Below, one piece after another: positions 39,110 to 47,904 of a stretch of DNA of 64,000 nt. The stretch is taken from contig NZ_JADKPZ010000005.1 in assembly GCF_016106035.1 (NCBI RefSeq), forward strand, positions 62,001 to 126,000. Reading direction: 5' to 3'. Position numbers and translations under genes: made by a program. The first letter of the stretch is position 1, and each line of letters starts with the position of its first letter. The notes under the pieces are model-generated. The model ran no database searches, was not told the origin of the DNA, and worked only from the letters and a program-made list of their open reading frames with translations. Source of the DNA: Arcobacter vandammei. GTDB taxonomy: Bacteria; Campylobacterota; Campylobacteria; Campylobacterales; Arcobacteraceae.

Positions 39110-39340
39110 TTACGCGTTATTTTCGATGTATGCTATTGCATCAGCAACAGTTAAGATTTTTTCAGCATCTTCATCAGGGATTTCAATGTCGAATTTTTCT
39201 TCTAAAGCCATTACAAGTTCAACAACATCTAGTGAATCTGCACCTAAATCTTCAATGAACTTTGAATCTTCTTTAACTTCAGCTGGATCGCAATCTAATT
39301 GCTCTACAACAACCGCTTTTACATCATCTAATAATGCCAT
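39110..39340 (-). CDS. acpP: Acyl carrier protein
   Basis: Carries fatty-acyl intermediates on a phosphopantetheine arm. The acidic 76-residue product has the attachment serine in [16 protein letters not shown]. It lies between fabG and fabF, has its own extended -10 promoter and ends at a hairpin, consistent with separate high-level expression. Confidence 0.98.
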   Translation of the reverse strand: MALLDDVKAVVVEQLDCDPAEVKEDSKFIEDLGADSLDVVELVMALEEKFDIEIPDEDAEKILTVADAIAYIENNA

Positions 39341-39370
39341 TTTTAATTCCTTTTATAAAATTGTCCTAAA

Positions 39371-39376
39371 ATTATA
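39371..39376 (-). promoter_or_regulatory. Extended -10 promoter for acpP
   Basis: TGATATAAT on the minus strand (TGn plus a perfect TATAAT) about 31 bases before the acpP start. The ribosome site AAAGGA lies between. Confidence 0.7.
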
Positions 39377-39432
39377 TCAAAAAAGTTTTAAAAACCCTTT
39401 TAATTTTCTAAAATTATAATTTAAAGCTTAAT

Positions 39433-40176
39433 TTAAACGTATAATCCACCATTTACTTTTAAAATTTCACCTGTAATATAGCTTGAATGGTCACTTAGTA
39501 AAAATGCCACAGCATCAGCTATTTCACTTGGATTTCCAAATCTTGAAAGAGGAATATTTCTTTCATATTCAGCTTTTACTTCATCTTTTAATAAATTTGT
39601 CATATCTGTTTGAATAAATCCAGGAGTTACAGCATTATATCTAATATTTCTACTAGCAGCTTCTTTTGCAAATGATTTTGTCATTGCATTTAATCCACCT
39701 TTTGAAGCAGAATAGTTCACTTGACCAGGATTTCCCATCTCACCAACAATAGAAGAGATATTTACAACAGAGCCAAATTTCTTTTTACCCATAACCTTAA
39801 TAGCTTCTTTACATCCAATAAATGCAGATGTTAAGTTTGCATCAATTACACTTGTAAAATCTTCAACACTCATTCTAAGAGCTAGTTTATCTTTTGTTAT
39901 TCCTGCATTATTTACTAAATATGATAACTCTCCATCACTATCAACAATAGTTTTAATTGCATTTACAAACTCTTCTTCAATACTTACATCTGCTTTAATT
40001 ATTGCAGCTGTTCCGCCATTTGCTTCGATTTGTGCTTTTACAACCTCTGCTTCTTCAATTTTACTTCTATAGTTTATCCAAACTTTAAGACCATAACTTG
40101 CTAATGTTTTAGCAATTTGGGCTCCAATTCCTTTACTAGCACCCGTTATTAAAACATTTTTTCCAGAAAATTTCAT
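39433..40176 (-). CDS. fabG: 3-oxoacyl-ACP reductase
   Basis: NADPH-dependent short-chain dehydrogenase of fatty-acid elongation. The 247-residue product has TGASKGIG for cofactor binding, NNAGIT, the catalytic Ser of NISSIVG and the YSASKGG motif, and the C-terminal GGLYV. Two ATGs lie six bases apart; the second (40176) is better spaced from AAGGA and gives MKFSGKNVLITG. Confidence 0.96.
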   Translation of the reverse strand: MKFSGKNVLITGASKGIGAQIAKTLASYGLKVWINYRSKIEEAEVVKAQIEANGGTAAIIKADVSIEEEFVNAIKTIVDSDGELSYLVNNAGITKDKLALRMSVEDFTSVIDANLTSAFIGCKEAIKVMGKKKFGSVVNISSIVGEMGNPGQVNYSASKGGLNAMTKSFAKEAASRNIRYNAVTPGFIQTDMTNLLKDEVKAEYERNIPLSRFGNPSEIADAVAFLLSDHSSYITGEILKVNGGLYV

Positions 40177-40223
40177 TCTCATCCTTTAAATTTTTATTTT
40201 ATTGTAGCAATATTTTTATTAGA

Positions 40224-40988
40224 TTAAACGCCTCTTTTATTATTCCATACTCTAATATGTAATCTATCGGAGTATTTAAAACCATATTTTATAGCTAAAT
40301 TAATAACTTCAAGAGAGTTTTCATCAATTTTTTTGGCACTATCACCAAGTGGCATTAAAAAAACTTCACATTTTGGAATATCTTTTAAAATATCTTGAAT
40401 TTCAAGAATTGCACTATCTAAAAAATCATCCCCAATTACAAATTTTAAATAAGACTCTTTTGAATTTGAAAGAATATTATTTAAAGTTGTTTTATTTACT
40501 CTTTTTTTTAGTTTTTCAAGTGAATTACTTAATTTTACACTCATTGAAAAAAGAATTTGCTTTTGATAATCTTCACTTAATTCAATATTTAATGAAGCAT
40601 TTGTCTCTATTGTAACTTTATGACCATTTTCTATATAGTGTTTTAAAAGTCTTTGAAACTCAATATTATTCCAATATAAAAGTGGTTCACCACCTGTTAT
40701 TACAATATCTATTTTGAAGTTATAATTATAAGAGATTAGTAAATTATTAATTTTTGAAACTATATCTAAATATGAGTTATATGAATTCCAAGAATCTCTA
40801 AACTCTGTATCAACTGCATAGTATGAGTCACAAGCAAATTTTTTTTTGCCACTTGGAGTTTCATACTCTACATTAAATCCTACACATTTAAAATTACATT
40901 TTCCAAATCTAATAAAAATTGATGGTGTTCCAACTAATTTTCCTTCACCTTGAATAGTTGGACCAAAAATCTCATTAACTTCCAGCAT
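40224..40988 (-). CDS. queE: 7-carboxy-7-deazaguanine synthase
   Basis: Radical SAM enzyme making 7-carboxy-7-deazaguanine in queuosine synthesis. The 254-residue product opens with EIFGPTIQGEG, as in the family. The candidate cluster cysteines are C31, C35 and C53, a CX3C pair followed by a third Cys 17 residues on (in CDS, where the family has CDT), so the loop carries an insertion compared with CX3CX2C. The GGEPLLY motif is present. It overlaps queD by 14 bases. Confidence 0.9.
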   Translation of the reverse strand: MLEVNEIFGPTIQGEGKLVGTPSIFIRFGKCNFKCVGFNVEYETPSGKKKFACDSYYAVDTEFRDSWNSYNSYLDIVSKINNLLISYNYNFKIDIVITGGEPLLYWNNIEFQRLLKHYIENGHKVTIETNASLNIELSEDYQKQILFSMSVKLSNSLEKLKKRVNKTTLNNILSNSKESYLKFVIGDDFLDSAILEIQDILKDIPKCEVFLMPLGDSAKKIDENSLEVINLAIKYGFKYSDRLHIRVWNNKRGV

Positions 40989-41502
40989 GAAAAGTGCTTT
41001 TACTTTTTGGAGTCTCTAAAAACTCTATTTTTGATACTTTTACATTTAGTTTATTCATTTTCTCTTGCACGATTTTATGAAGCCAAGCAGATAAATTTTC
41101 ACTTGTTGGAACAAAATCTACAATAATAAAGCTCTCATATAGTTCTAAAAATTCATCTTTAAAAGCTGAACAATTTACAATTTTGTAGCCCTCTTTAAAC
41201 TCAATTAAATCTTTTTTATCTATATTTGGAACGAAAGTGCTAAAAAGTGGGTCATTAATATCAATAATAAATTTATGATCAAGAACATCATCTAAAAATT
41301 TCTTAAACCAATTTAAGTGTTTAAAATCTGTAACCATTGCATTTTTTAGTTCACTTGATTTTAAATATACTAAAACCTTTCCTTGATGTCCATGAAGATG
41401 TCTGCAAACTAAACAAGCATCCAAAGAGAACTCAGAGTTTAAAGCCTGAGTCCAAACCCTATGACCATAACAAAAATCAAACTCTTTTGATATTTCCCAC
41501 AT
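40975..41502 (-). CDS. queD: 6-carboxytetrahydropterin synthase
   Basis: Second enzyme of the queuosine precursor route, converting dihydroneopterin triphosphate. The 175-residue product has zinc-ligand His residues in CYGHRV and RHLHGHQGKV with the catalytic-Cys region ACLVCRHLHGH, and the PTSENLSAWL segment near the C-terminus. It is longer than the roughly 120 residues of E. coli QueD. It overlaps queC by one base and queE by 14 bases. Confidence 0.92.
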   Translation of the reverse strand: MWEISKEFDFCYGHRVWTQALNSEFSLDACLVCRHLHGHQGKVLVYLKSSELKNAMVTDFKHLNWFKKFLDDVLDHKFIIDINDPLFSTFVPNIDKKDLIEFKEGYKIVNCSAFKDEFLELYESFIIVDFVPTSENLSAWLHKIVQEKMNKLNVKVSKIEFLETPKSKSTFHAGS

Positions 41503-42191
41503 TAAATTTCCTTTTTATATTTTATTGGATCTATAATATTTGCTATTTTAAATCCATTTAATCTAAGCCTACAAGAGTCACAAACTCCACAGGCTTCATT
41601 TTCTTCTTTATAGCAAGACCAAGTAAGATTTATTGCTACATTTAATTTTATAGATTCTTGCACAATTTGTGCTTTGCTTAAGTGTACAAGAGGAGAAATT
41701 ATTTTTATATTAGTCTCTTCTTTTGTACCTTCATTTATTGCATTTTGCATTTTATCTATAAAAGAATCACTACAATCAGGATAACCTGAACTATCTTCTT
41801 CTACAACTCCAATATACATGGCACTTGCACCTTCTTTTTCAGCAATTGCACTAGCAATACTTAAAAAAATCCCATTTCTAAATGGAACATAAGTAATAGG
41901 AACAATGCCTTTTTCAACACCAGATGTTGGAACTTCGATTGATGAGTCTGTTAGTGCATTTGCACCAAGTTGTTTGAAAAATGGAATATCAATTTCATAT
42001 TTCTCTAAAACATTTAACTCATTGCAAATATCTCTAAATGCTTTTAACTCTCTATCTTGTGTTCTTTGTCCATAGTTAAAATGAACAGCAATTAACTCAT
42101 ATCCGCTATTTTTTGCAATGTATGAACTTAGAGTTGAGTCCATTCCACCACTTAAAATAACAACTGCTTTTTTTATTGAACTATTATTCAT
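41502..42191 (-). CDS. queC: 7-cyano-7-deazaguanine synthase
   Basis: ATP-dependent enzyme giving preQ0 in queuosine synthesis. The 229-residue product has the PP-loop VILSGGMDST, and the zinc-binding cysteines near the C-terminus (SCYKE, then CGVCDSC). The ATG at 42191 gives the family N-terminus; the frame is open to 42263 but the extra residues overlap the promoter area. It is the first gene of queC-queD-queE. Confidence 0.95.
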   Translation of the reverse strand: MNNSSIKKAVVILSGGMDSTLSSYIAKNSGYELIAVHFNYGQRTQDRELKAFRDICNELNVLEKYEIDIPFFKQLGANALTDSSIEVPTSGVEKGIVPITYVPFRNGIFLSIASAIAEKEGASAMYIGVVEEDSSGYPDCSDSFIDKMQNAINEGTKEETNIKIISPLVHLSKAQIVQESIKLNVAINLTWSCYKEENEACGVCDSCRLRLNGFKIANIIDPIKYKKEI

Positions 42192-42252
42192 ATACGAAAA
42201 AATCCTTGAATTGTTAAAAAATATTAAAAATGTAAACTTATAATTACTTAGA

Positions 42253-42258
42253 TATAAT
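42253..42258 (+). promoter_or_regulatory. -10 element for the 42290 gene
   Basis: Perfect TATAAT 31 bases before the ATG at 42290, with AAAGAGAG as the ribosome site between. Confidence 0.65.
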
Positions 42259-42289
42259 AGCAAAAAAATTTAAAAGAGAGATAAACTAT

Positions 42290-42694
42290 ATGGAAATTAT
42301 GGAAGATGCAATTTGGGCACATATTTATGCAATATATATTTTTTTAGGAATTATGCTGTTTAATTTATACTCAGTTATTACGGAAAAAGATTTCCTAAGT
42401 TTAGCAAAAAGATTAAAATTTATGACTCCTGTTTATCACTTATCAAATGCAGTTGTGATTTATACAGGAACAATAGTTGCTTTTTATGCACATATGTTTA
42501 GTTTTAAAATTGCATTAATGATTCCTACTTCAATTTTTCTTCTAGTTATTGAGATAAAAAGATATAAAAAACAAAGAGTTATTAAGAGTGATAATATAAA
42601 AGCACAAGAGGATTTTTATGCTTATGCAAAAAAGATTTATATAATTGAAATAGCTGTTTTATTGGCTGTATTTACAGTTTCAAAAATATTATAA
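42290..42694 (+). CDS. Conserved-type small integral membrane protein
   Basis: The 134-residue product has four hydrophobic helices (about residues 10-30, 50-68, 72-87 and 113-131) with a basic cytoplasmic loop (EIKRYKKQRVIKSD). Histidines lie in or near the helices (AHIY, YHLSN, AHMF). I do not recognise the family. It lies 12 bases before rsmE and shares its transcript. Confidence 0.6.
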   Translation: MEIMEDAIWAHIYAIYIFLGIMLFNLYSVITEKDFLSLAKRLKFMTPVYHLSNAVVIYTGTIVAFYAHMFSFKIALMIPTSIFLLVIEIKRYKKQRVIKSDNIKAQEDFYAYAKKIYIIEIAVLLAVFTVSKIL

Positions 42695-42706
42695 AAAAGG
42701 TTTTTT

Positions 42707-43378
42707 ATGCAATTTATTTTTGAAGAAGATGCAAAAAATGAGTTTTTACAAATCAAAGATGAAAATTATAACTATTTAATAAAAGCTAGAAGAAAAAAAA
42801 TTGGCGATGAAATAAATATAAGAAATTTAAGTGATGATTTTTTATATAGATATAAAATTGTAAATGTAAGTAAAAAAGATTTAAGTTTAGAACTTATATC
42901 AAAAGATGAAAAAAGTGTTGAAGCTAGAAAAACTTTACATCTTATTTGGTGTGTTGTTGATCCAAAAACTATTGAAAAAAATATAGCTTCACTTAATGAA
43001 CTAGGAGTTGATAAAATAACTTTTGTTTATAGTGAATTTTCGCAAAAGAATTTCAAAATAAATTTAGAAAGATTGGAAAAAATATTAGTTAATTCTTCAA
43101 GTCAATGTGGAAGAAGTAGTATTATAAAACTAGAACTTGAAGATAGTTTTAAAAATATTTTAGAAAAGTATAAAGATTTATATATTTTAGATTTTTCAAA
43201 CTCTTTAATTGATGAAAAAAAAGATAGTATAGCTACTTTACTAATTGGACCTGAAGGTGGATTTTCACAAAATGAAAGAGAGTTATTTAAAGAGTTTAAT
43301 ATTGTAGGATTTAATTCAAATATAATATTAAAATCTGAAACAGCTCTTATAAGTGCAAGTGCAAAAATTTTGATATAA
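42707..43378 (+). CDS. rsmE: 16S rRNA (uracil(1498)-N3)-methyltransferase
   Basis: Methylates U1498 of 16S rRNA. The 223-residue product has the N-terminal PUA-like domain and the C-terminal SPOUT knot with the signature LLIGPEGGFSQNE and the end ILKSETALISASAK. It ends at a bidirectional terminator shared with petC. Confidence 0.94.
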   Translation: MQFIFEEDAKNEFLQIKDENYNYLIKARRKKIGDEINIRNLSDDFLYRYKIVNVSKKDLSLELISKDEKSVEARKTLHLIWCVVDPKTIEKNIASLNELGVDKITFVYSEFSQKNFKINLERLEKILVNSSSQCGRSSIIKLELEDSFKNILEKYKDLYILDFSNSLIDEKKDSIATLLIGPEGGFSQNERELFKEFNIVGFNSNIILKSETALISASAKILI

Positions 43379-43408
43379 AATTTAGTTTTAAATAAAATTC
43401 AAGAAAAT

Positions 43409-43444
43409 AAAAAAGGCTATGAAGATTTCTTCATAGCCTTTTTT
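43409..43444. terminator. Bidirectional terminator between rsmE and petC
   Basis: AAAAAAGGCTATGAA and TTCATAGCCTTTTTT form a long perfect stem, with an A-run on one side and a T-run on the other, so either strand ends in a T-tract. Confidence 0.9.
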
Positions 43445-43464
43445 AATGAGAAAAGAGGTTCAAA

Positions 43465-44493
43465 TTAATGAACATCTCTCCATCTACTTGCTTTCCATAA
43501 GAATGCAAATATTGCGAAAATCACTAAATAAATTAGGAACTTAGGTCCTAGTTCTTCTCTTTGATCTTTTTTAGAATCTCCAACTTCTTCAAGATATTTA
43601 ATAACTTGAGCTTGAGAATCAGCTGTTAAACCAACTCTTGGCATAGCTGTACCTTCAAGTTGTTTTTGAGGATCATTTATAAATGTTTCTAAATAATCTG
43701 CCCCTCTACTTCTGATATATTGTGATAAATCAGGAGGTAATTTACCCATATAAGTTTTTATATCATTATGTGCTGTAAATGATGACATAGAACCACCCTT
43801 CATATCAGCATATTTAATATCATGACATCTTTGACAAGCATCAGTAAATATCTCTTTATTTGTCATCTCTTTTGGAGCAATTGATTGTAAATATGCAACC
43901 ATATCTGCAATTTCTTGTCCTTGCATCCAGTCATAACCTGGCATTGGATGAACTTTTCCATCTACAAATTTATGAGAAGTTTTTGTAGCAAGAGCTGGAT
44001 TCTTAATAAATGCAACTAAATACTCTTTTGAATATAGTTTTCCAGCACTTCCTAAATCAGGTGGAGTTACACCATAAGCTGCACCTGCACTTGCATTATC
44101 CATAATTTTTGGGAAACCTTTTGATTCAATACTGTGACAAGCTGTACAGTTAGTTGTAACTAAAGTTTCTCCATTTGTTATATCACCAGTTGCACTTAAT
44201 GCATCTTGATTACTTGCCCAAAAATCATTTATTGTTTGATTAAAAGTTGTAACTTCTTCTAAAGTAGCAGTTGCACCTTTAATAGATTTTTCATTATTTG
44301 ATTTTTTTGCTTCTTCTAAAGCTTTAGTAGCTTTTTCTACATTTTCTTTTGCACTAGTTTTATCTGCTTCTTCAAATTTGAAATTAGCAGGGCTTACATG
44401 CGGATGCATTTCAGAGTGAGCATATGGCTCAACTCCCCAGTAAGTAATAAGTGTAAGAGCTACTACTACTGCTAATATTTTTAATTCTCTCAT
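43465..44493 (-). CDS. petC: Cytochrome bc1 complex diheme cytochrome c1-type subunit
   Basis: Cytochrome c subunit of the quinol:cytochrome c oxidoreductase. The 342-residue product has an N-terminal helix (residues 5-20), heme sites CTACH at 116-120 and CQRCH at 220-224, and a second helix near the C-terminus (318-335). The diheme form replaces classical monoheme c1 in epsilonproteobacteria. Between the first helix and first heme lies a Lys/Glu/Ala-rich helical stretch (about residues 42-85). It is the last gene of petABC. Confidence 0.95.
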   Translation of the reverse strand: MRELKILAVVVALTLITYWGVEPYAHSEMHPHVSPANFKFEEADKTSAKENVEKATKALEEAKKSNNEKSIKGATATLEEVTTFNQTINDFWASNQDALSATGDITNGETLVTTNCTACHSIESKGFPKIMDNASAGAAYGVTPPDLGSAGKLYSKEYLVAFIKNPALATKTSHKFVDGKVHPMPGYDWMQGQEIADMVAYLQSIAPKEMTNKEIFTDACQRCHDIKYADMKGGSMSSFTAHNDIKTYMGKLPPDLSQYIRSRGADYLETFINDPQKQLEGTAMPRVGLTADSQAQVIKYLEEVGDSKKDQREELGPKFLIYLVIFAIFAFLWKASRWRDVH

Positions 44494-44496
44494 GTC

Positions 44497-45741
44497 TTAT
44501 CCTCTTCTTTTTGCATCAATTTTTGAAATAACTGGAAGTAGAACAAATAATAGTATAAATATAACTGCTGCATAGAATCCTACCCAAGCATTTGTACCTG
44601 TTGGAGGAAGTTTTCCATATACAGTTAATACAATTAAATCTGCCATTAAAATCCAGAACCAAATAAAGAACAATGGTCTTTTGTGTGCTGGTAAAATTTT
44701 TGTATCTCTATCTAACCAAGGTAAAACAAAGAAAATACCATTTGCAAATGCAAATGCAATTAGACCAATATCAAATGCTTTTATACCTGCAATATCAAAG
44801 AAGAATCCTCTTAATACTTCATATGACCATAAGAAATACCATTCTGGATAGATATGTGCTGGTGTAACCATTGGATCTGCTGGATCAAAGTTTACTGGAT
44901 CCATCGCAAAGTTATAGTGGAAGAACACTAAGTAGAAGTAGAAAATTAAGAATATTCCAAGAACAGCTAAATCTTTAGATATAAATATAGGCCAGAAAGG
45001 AATAACTTTTGACTCTTTTTTCTTACCACTTAAATATTTCTCAGCTTCAGCATCAAAATCAATTTCTTCAGCATTTTGATTATTTACGTGAGGAATTCTT
45101 AATGTATAGAAGTGTAATCCAATTAATCCCATAATAGCGATTGGTAATAAGAATACATGTAACATAAAGAATCTTGTAAGTGTTGCATCAGCAACATTAA
45201 AATCTCCTCTAATCCAAACAACTAGTGCATCTCCAATAACAGGAACTCCACCAAATAAGTTTGTAATAACCATTGCAGCCCAGTAAGACATTTGTCCCCA
45301 AGGAAGCATATATCCAGAGAATCCAGCAGCGGAAAATGTAACAAATAGTAACATTCCAGAGATCCAAATCATCTCTCTACCTTGCTTATATGAACCATAA
45401 TAGATACCTGTAAGCATATGAATATAGATAATTAAGAAAACAACAGAAGCTGCAACTCCATGCATATGTCTAAATAACCAACCAAAAGCAACTTCTTGCA
45501 TAATTGTATAGTTTACAGAGTCAAATGCTAAGGCAACATCAGGTTTGTAGTACATCATTAAAAATAATCCAGAAATTACTAAAATACCGAAAGTTGTAGC
45601 TAGTAAAACACCCATTGCCCATAAGAAATTTATATCTTTTGGAATCCAATATTCAGTCATCATAACTTTATTGAAAGTTGTTAGATTTAACCTTTGGTCT
45701 AACCACTCACCAACAGAGTTAGCTTTTTCAAATTTTGCCAT
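44497..45741 (-). CDS. petB: Cytochrome bc1 complex cytochrome b
   Basis: Quinol-oxidising and quinone-reducing membrane subunit with two b hemes. The 414-residue product has about eight helices, heme-ligand His residues in RHMHGVAAS, YIHMLTG and MLHVFLLP, and the Qo-site PEWYF motif in HIYPEWYFLWSYE. It is packed between petA and petC with gaps of 10 and 3 bases. Confidence 0.97.
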   Translation of the reverse strand: MAKFEKANSVGEWLDQRLNLTTFNKVMMTEYWIPKDINFLWAMGVLLATTFGILVISGLFLMMYYKPDVALAFDSVNYTIMQEVAFGWLFRHMHGVAASVVFLIIYIHMLTGIYYGSYKQGREMIWISGMLLFVTFSAAGFSGYMLPWGQMSYWAAMVITNLFGGVPVIGDALVVWIRGDFNVADATLTRFFMLHVFLLPIAIMGLIGLHFYTLRIPHVNNQNAEEIDFDAEAEKYLSGKKKESKVIPFWPIFISKDLAVLGIFLIFYFYLVFFHYNFAMDPVNFDPADPMVTPAHIYPEWYFLWSYEVLRGFFFDIAGIKAFDIGLIAFAFANGIFFVLPWLDRDTKILPAHKRPLFFIWFWILMADLIVLTVYGKLPPTGTNAWVGFYAAVIFILLFVLLPVISKIDAKRRG

Positions 45742-45751
45742 TGCTTACTCC

Positions 45752-46252
45752 TTATGCCATCATCGCACTAGCGATTTGTTTATATTCTGGACCTTCATTT
45801 CCAAGAACTATAGTATTCCCTTTTACTTCAAAAGGAGGTAAGTCTAATGGTCTTGGTGGTGGACCAAATATTTGTTCTCCACTTGCATTAAACTCTCCAC
45901 CATGACAGGCACATTTCCACTGATCTTTCTTCCAAGCAGGAATACACCCAAGGTGAGTACAAAGACCAATAGCAACAGTATATCTATCACTTCCTATTAC
46001 TAAATCTCTTTTAGCATTTTCCATATCAGCAGTTTTCTTTAAAACAAAGATTGGTTTTCCTCTCCATGTAAAAGTTTCTGGTTCACCAGCTTTTAATGTG
46101 CTTAAATCAACCTCTGTAAATCCACCAGCTAAAACGCTTGGAAGTGGATCCCATACCTGCTTCATACCATACAAAGATGCGGCTCCTCCAACTGCAGCAA
46201 CTGCAGCAAATGAGTAGCCAATAAAATCTCGTCTATTTGTATTATTAGACAT
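45752..46252 (-). CDS. petA: Cytochrome bc1 complex Rieske iron-sulfur subunit
   Basis: Accepts electrons from quinol at the Qo site. The 166-residue product has a twin-arginine N-terminus (NRRDFIGYSF) with one helix, and the 2Fe-2S ligands in CTHLGC and CACHGG. The ribosome site is AAGGAAG. A perfect FNR-type box upstream suggests oxygen or redox control of the whole petABC operon. Confidence 0.97.
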   Translation of the reverse strand: MSNNTNRRDFIGYSFAAVAAVGGAASLYGMKQVWDPLPSVLAGGFTEVDLSTLKAGEPETFTWRGKPIFVLKKTADMENAKRDLVIGSDRYTVAIGLCTHLGCIPAWKKDQWKCACHGGEFNASGEQIFGPPPRPLDLPPFEVKGNTIVLGNEGPEYKQIASAMMA

Positions 46253-46289
46253 ATTTGGCTTCCTTTTTTTAAAATTAGAATCAGGCTTG

Positions 46290-46331
46290 ATTTTAATATA
46301 AAGATTCTTAAGAATTATTGATTTGTATCAA
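46290..46331 (-). promoter_or_regulatory. FNR/CRP-family box and -10 for petABC
   Basis: TTGAT, four bases, ATCAA at 46318-46331 matches the FNR consensus exactly (it is palindromic, so strand-neutral). On the minus strand TAAAAT at 46295-46290 is a good -10. If transcription starts at 46283, the box centre is at -41.5, the classic class II activator position. A second perfect palindrome, ATTCTTAAGAAT (46304-46315), lies between box and -10. Family knowledge and spacing support this; the regulator itself is not in the window. Confidence 0.6.
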
Positions 46332-46411
46332 AAATTAAATGAAAGATTAACAGAATGTGTAAAAATAGTTGATTTTTTATGAATTATTTAAATAATTCTT
46401 ATTAGAAAATC

Positions 46412-47893
46412 TTATGATTTCCTAATAAATTTAATAATTTCGCTTTCAATATCTGTTTTTTCTATTACAAGATTATGAATAGTTTTTGCAGAAAATAGCT
46501 CTTTTATACTTTGTGGCAATTTGGCATTAAATTTACTACTTATCTCTTCTAAAGCCTCTTTATCACTATATTTTTTGCTATCTTGTTTTAGAGCATTTAG
46601 TACTGTTGGAGAAAATTTTGTCCACTCAGCCGTTGAATATATAACTGTTTTTAGAGGTTTATCTCTTAACTCATTATAAGCTTTTATACAAGTTGCTGTG
46701 TGTGGATCCATTAGGTATCCATTATCTAAAAACTCTTTGATTGTATTGTTACCAAAAGTATCATTACTAAAAGTAGCAGAAAAATACTTTTGTAACTCTT
46801 TTGTCTCATCTGCTGTCATGGTAAAGATATTTTTACTATTTAAATCTTCCATTAACTCCTTTGTTCTAGCACTTCCGAATAAGTCATAAATAACTCTTTC
46901 AATATTTGAAGATTTAAGAATATCCATAGCAGGAGAACGAGTTAGCTTCAAGCTTTTTTCTCTAATATCATAAACTCCTGTTTTTATCCACTCTGTAAGA
47001 ATATTATTTTCATTTGAAGCAACTAAAAGCTTTTCAACTGGTAATCCAAATTTTAAAGCATAGTAAGCACCTAAAACATTTCCAAAATTTCCACTTGGAA
47101 CAACTAGGTAAATTTTTTCACCATTTTTAATTGCATTTTGTCTAAGAAGTTCCAAATATGACCAAAAATGGTAGATAATTTGGAAAATAATTCTTCCAAA
47201 GTTTACAGAATTTGCAGCACTTAATTTGATATTCTCTTTTTCAAGTTCAGCTTTAAAGCTACTTGAAGCCAAAAGATTTTTTAGTGCATTTTGTGCATCA
47301 TCGAAGTTTCCTTTTATTCCTAAAACTTTTAAATTTTTTCCACTATCACAAACCATTTGAAGTCTTTGAACATCGCTAGTTCCACCATCTGGATATAGAC
47401 AAACAACTTGAATATTTTTTTTATCTCTAAAAGTATTTAAAGCAGCTGGTCCTGTATCTCCGCTAGTTGCTGCAAGGATTAAATAGTTCTCATCTTTCTT
47501 TTGTGCAATTGAGCTAAAAATAGAACCAAAAGGTTGAAGTGCCATATCTTTAAAAGCACGAGTTGGTCCATGATACTGCTCATTTACAAATAAATCATCT
47601 TTTACTTTTACAACTGGGCTAGGATTTGATTTATCGTCAAAATTATCATATAAATTTAAAGCTTTTTGTATCTCATTATCATCTATATCAATTTCAAAAG
47701 CTTTTAAGATATCAAATGCTAACTCTTTGTAAGATTTATCTATATGATTTTCTATAAAATTTTCACCTAAATTTGGCAAAGATTTTGGTACATAAAGTCC
47801 ACCAAAAGAGCTACTTGGATTTAAAATAGCTTCACTAAAACTTACCTCTTTTGGTTTAATCCCGTCGTTTCCTCTTGTTTCTATAAAACTCAT
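46412..47893 (-). CDS. thrC: Threonine synthase
   Basis: PLP enzyme making threonine from O-phosphohomoserine. The 493-residue product is the long form and has the PLP lysine in GPTRAFKDMALQ, the AATSGDTGPAAL phosphate loop and VPSGNFGNVLGAY. It follows argB by 11 bases, so the two may share a transcript although the pathways differ. ilvA, which consumes threonine, is at 53023. Confidence 0.96.
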   Translation of the reverse strand: MSFIETRGNDGIKPKEVSFSEAILNPSSSFGGLYVPKSLPNLGENFIENHIDKSYKELAFDILKAFEIDIDDNEIQKALNLYDNFDDKSNPSPVVKVKDDLFVNEQYHGPTRAFKDMALQPFGSIFSSIAQKKDENYLILAATSGDTGPAALNTFRDKKNIQVVCLYPDGGTSDVQRLQMVCDSGKNLKVLGIKGNFDDAQNALKNLLASSSFKAELEKENIKLSAANSVNFGRIIFQIIYHFWSYLELLRQNAIKNGEKIYLVVPSGNFGNVLGAYYALKFGLPVEKLLVASNENNILTEWIKTGVYDIREKSLKLTRSPAMDILKSSNIERVIYDLFGSARTKELMEDLNSKNIFTMTADETKELQKYFSATFSNDTFGNNTIKEFLDNGYLMDPHTATCIKAYNELRDKPLKTVIYSTAEWTKFSPTVLNALKQDSKKYSDKEALEEISSKFNAKLPQSIKELFSAKTIHNLVIEKTDIESEIIKFIRKS

Positions 47894-47904
47894 CTAAAAT
47901 TCTC

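Noticed and set aside
42192-42289. PreQ1 riboswitch upstream of queC
   Set aside because: No C-rich loop and A-rich tail arrangement of the known preQ1 classes is visible.
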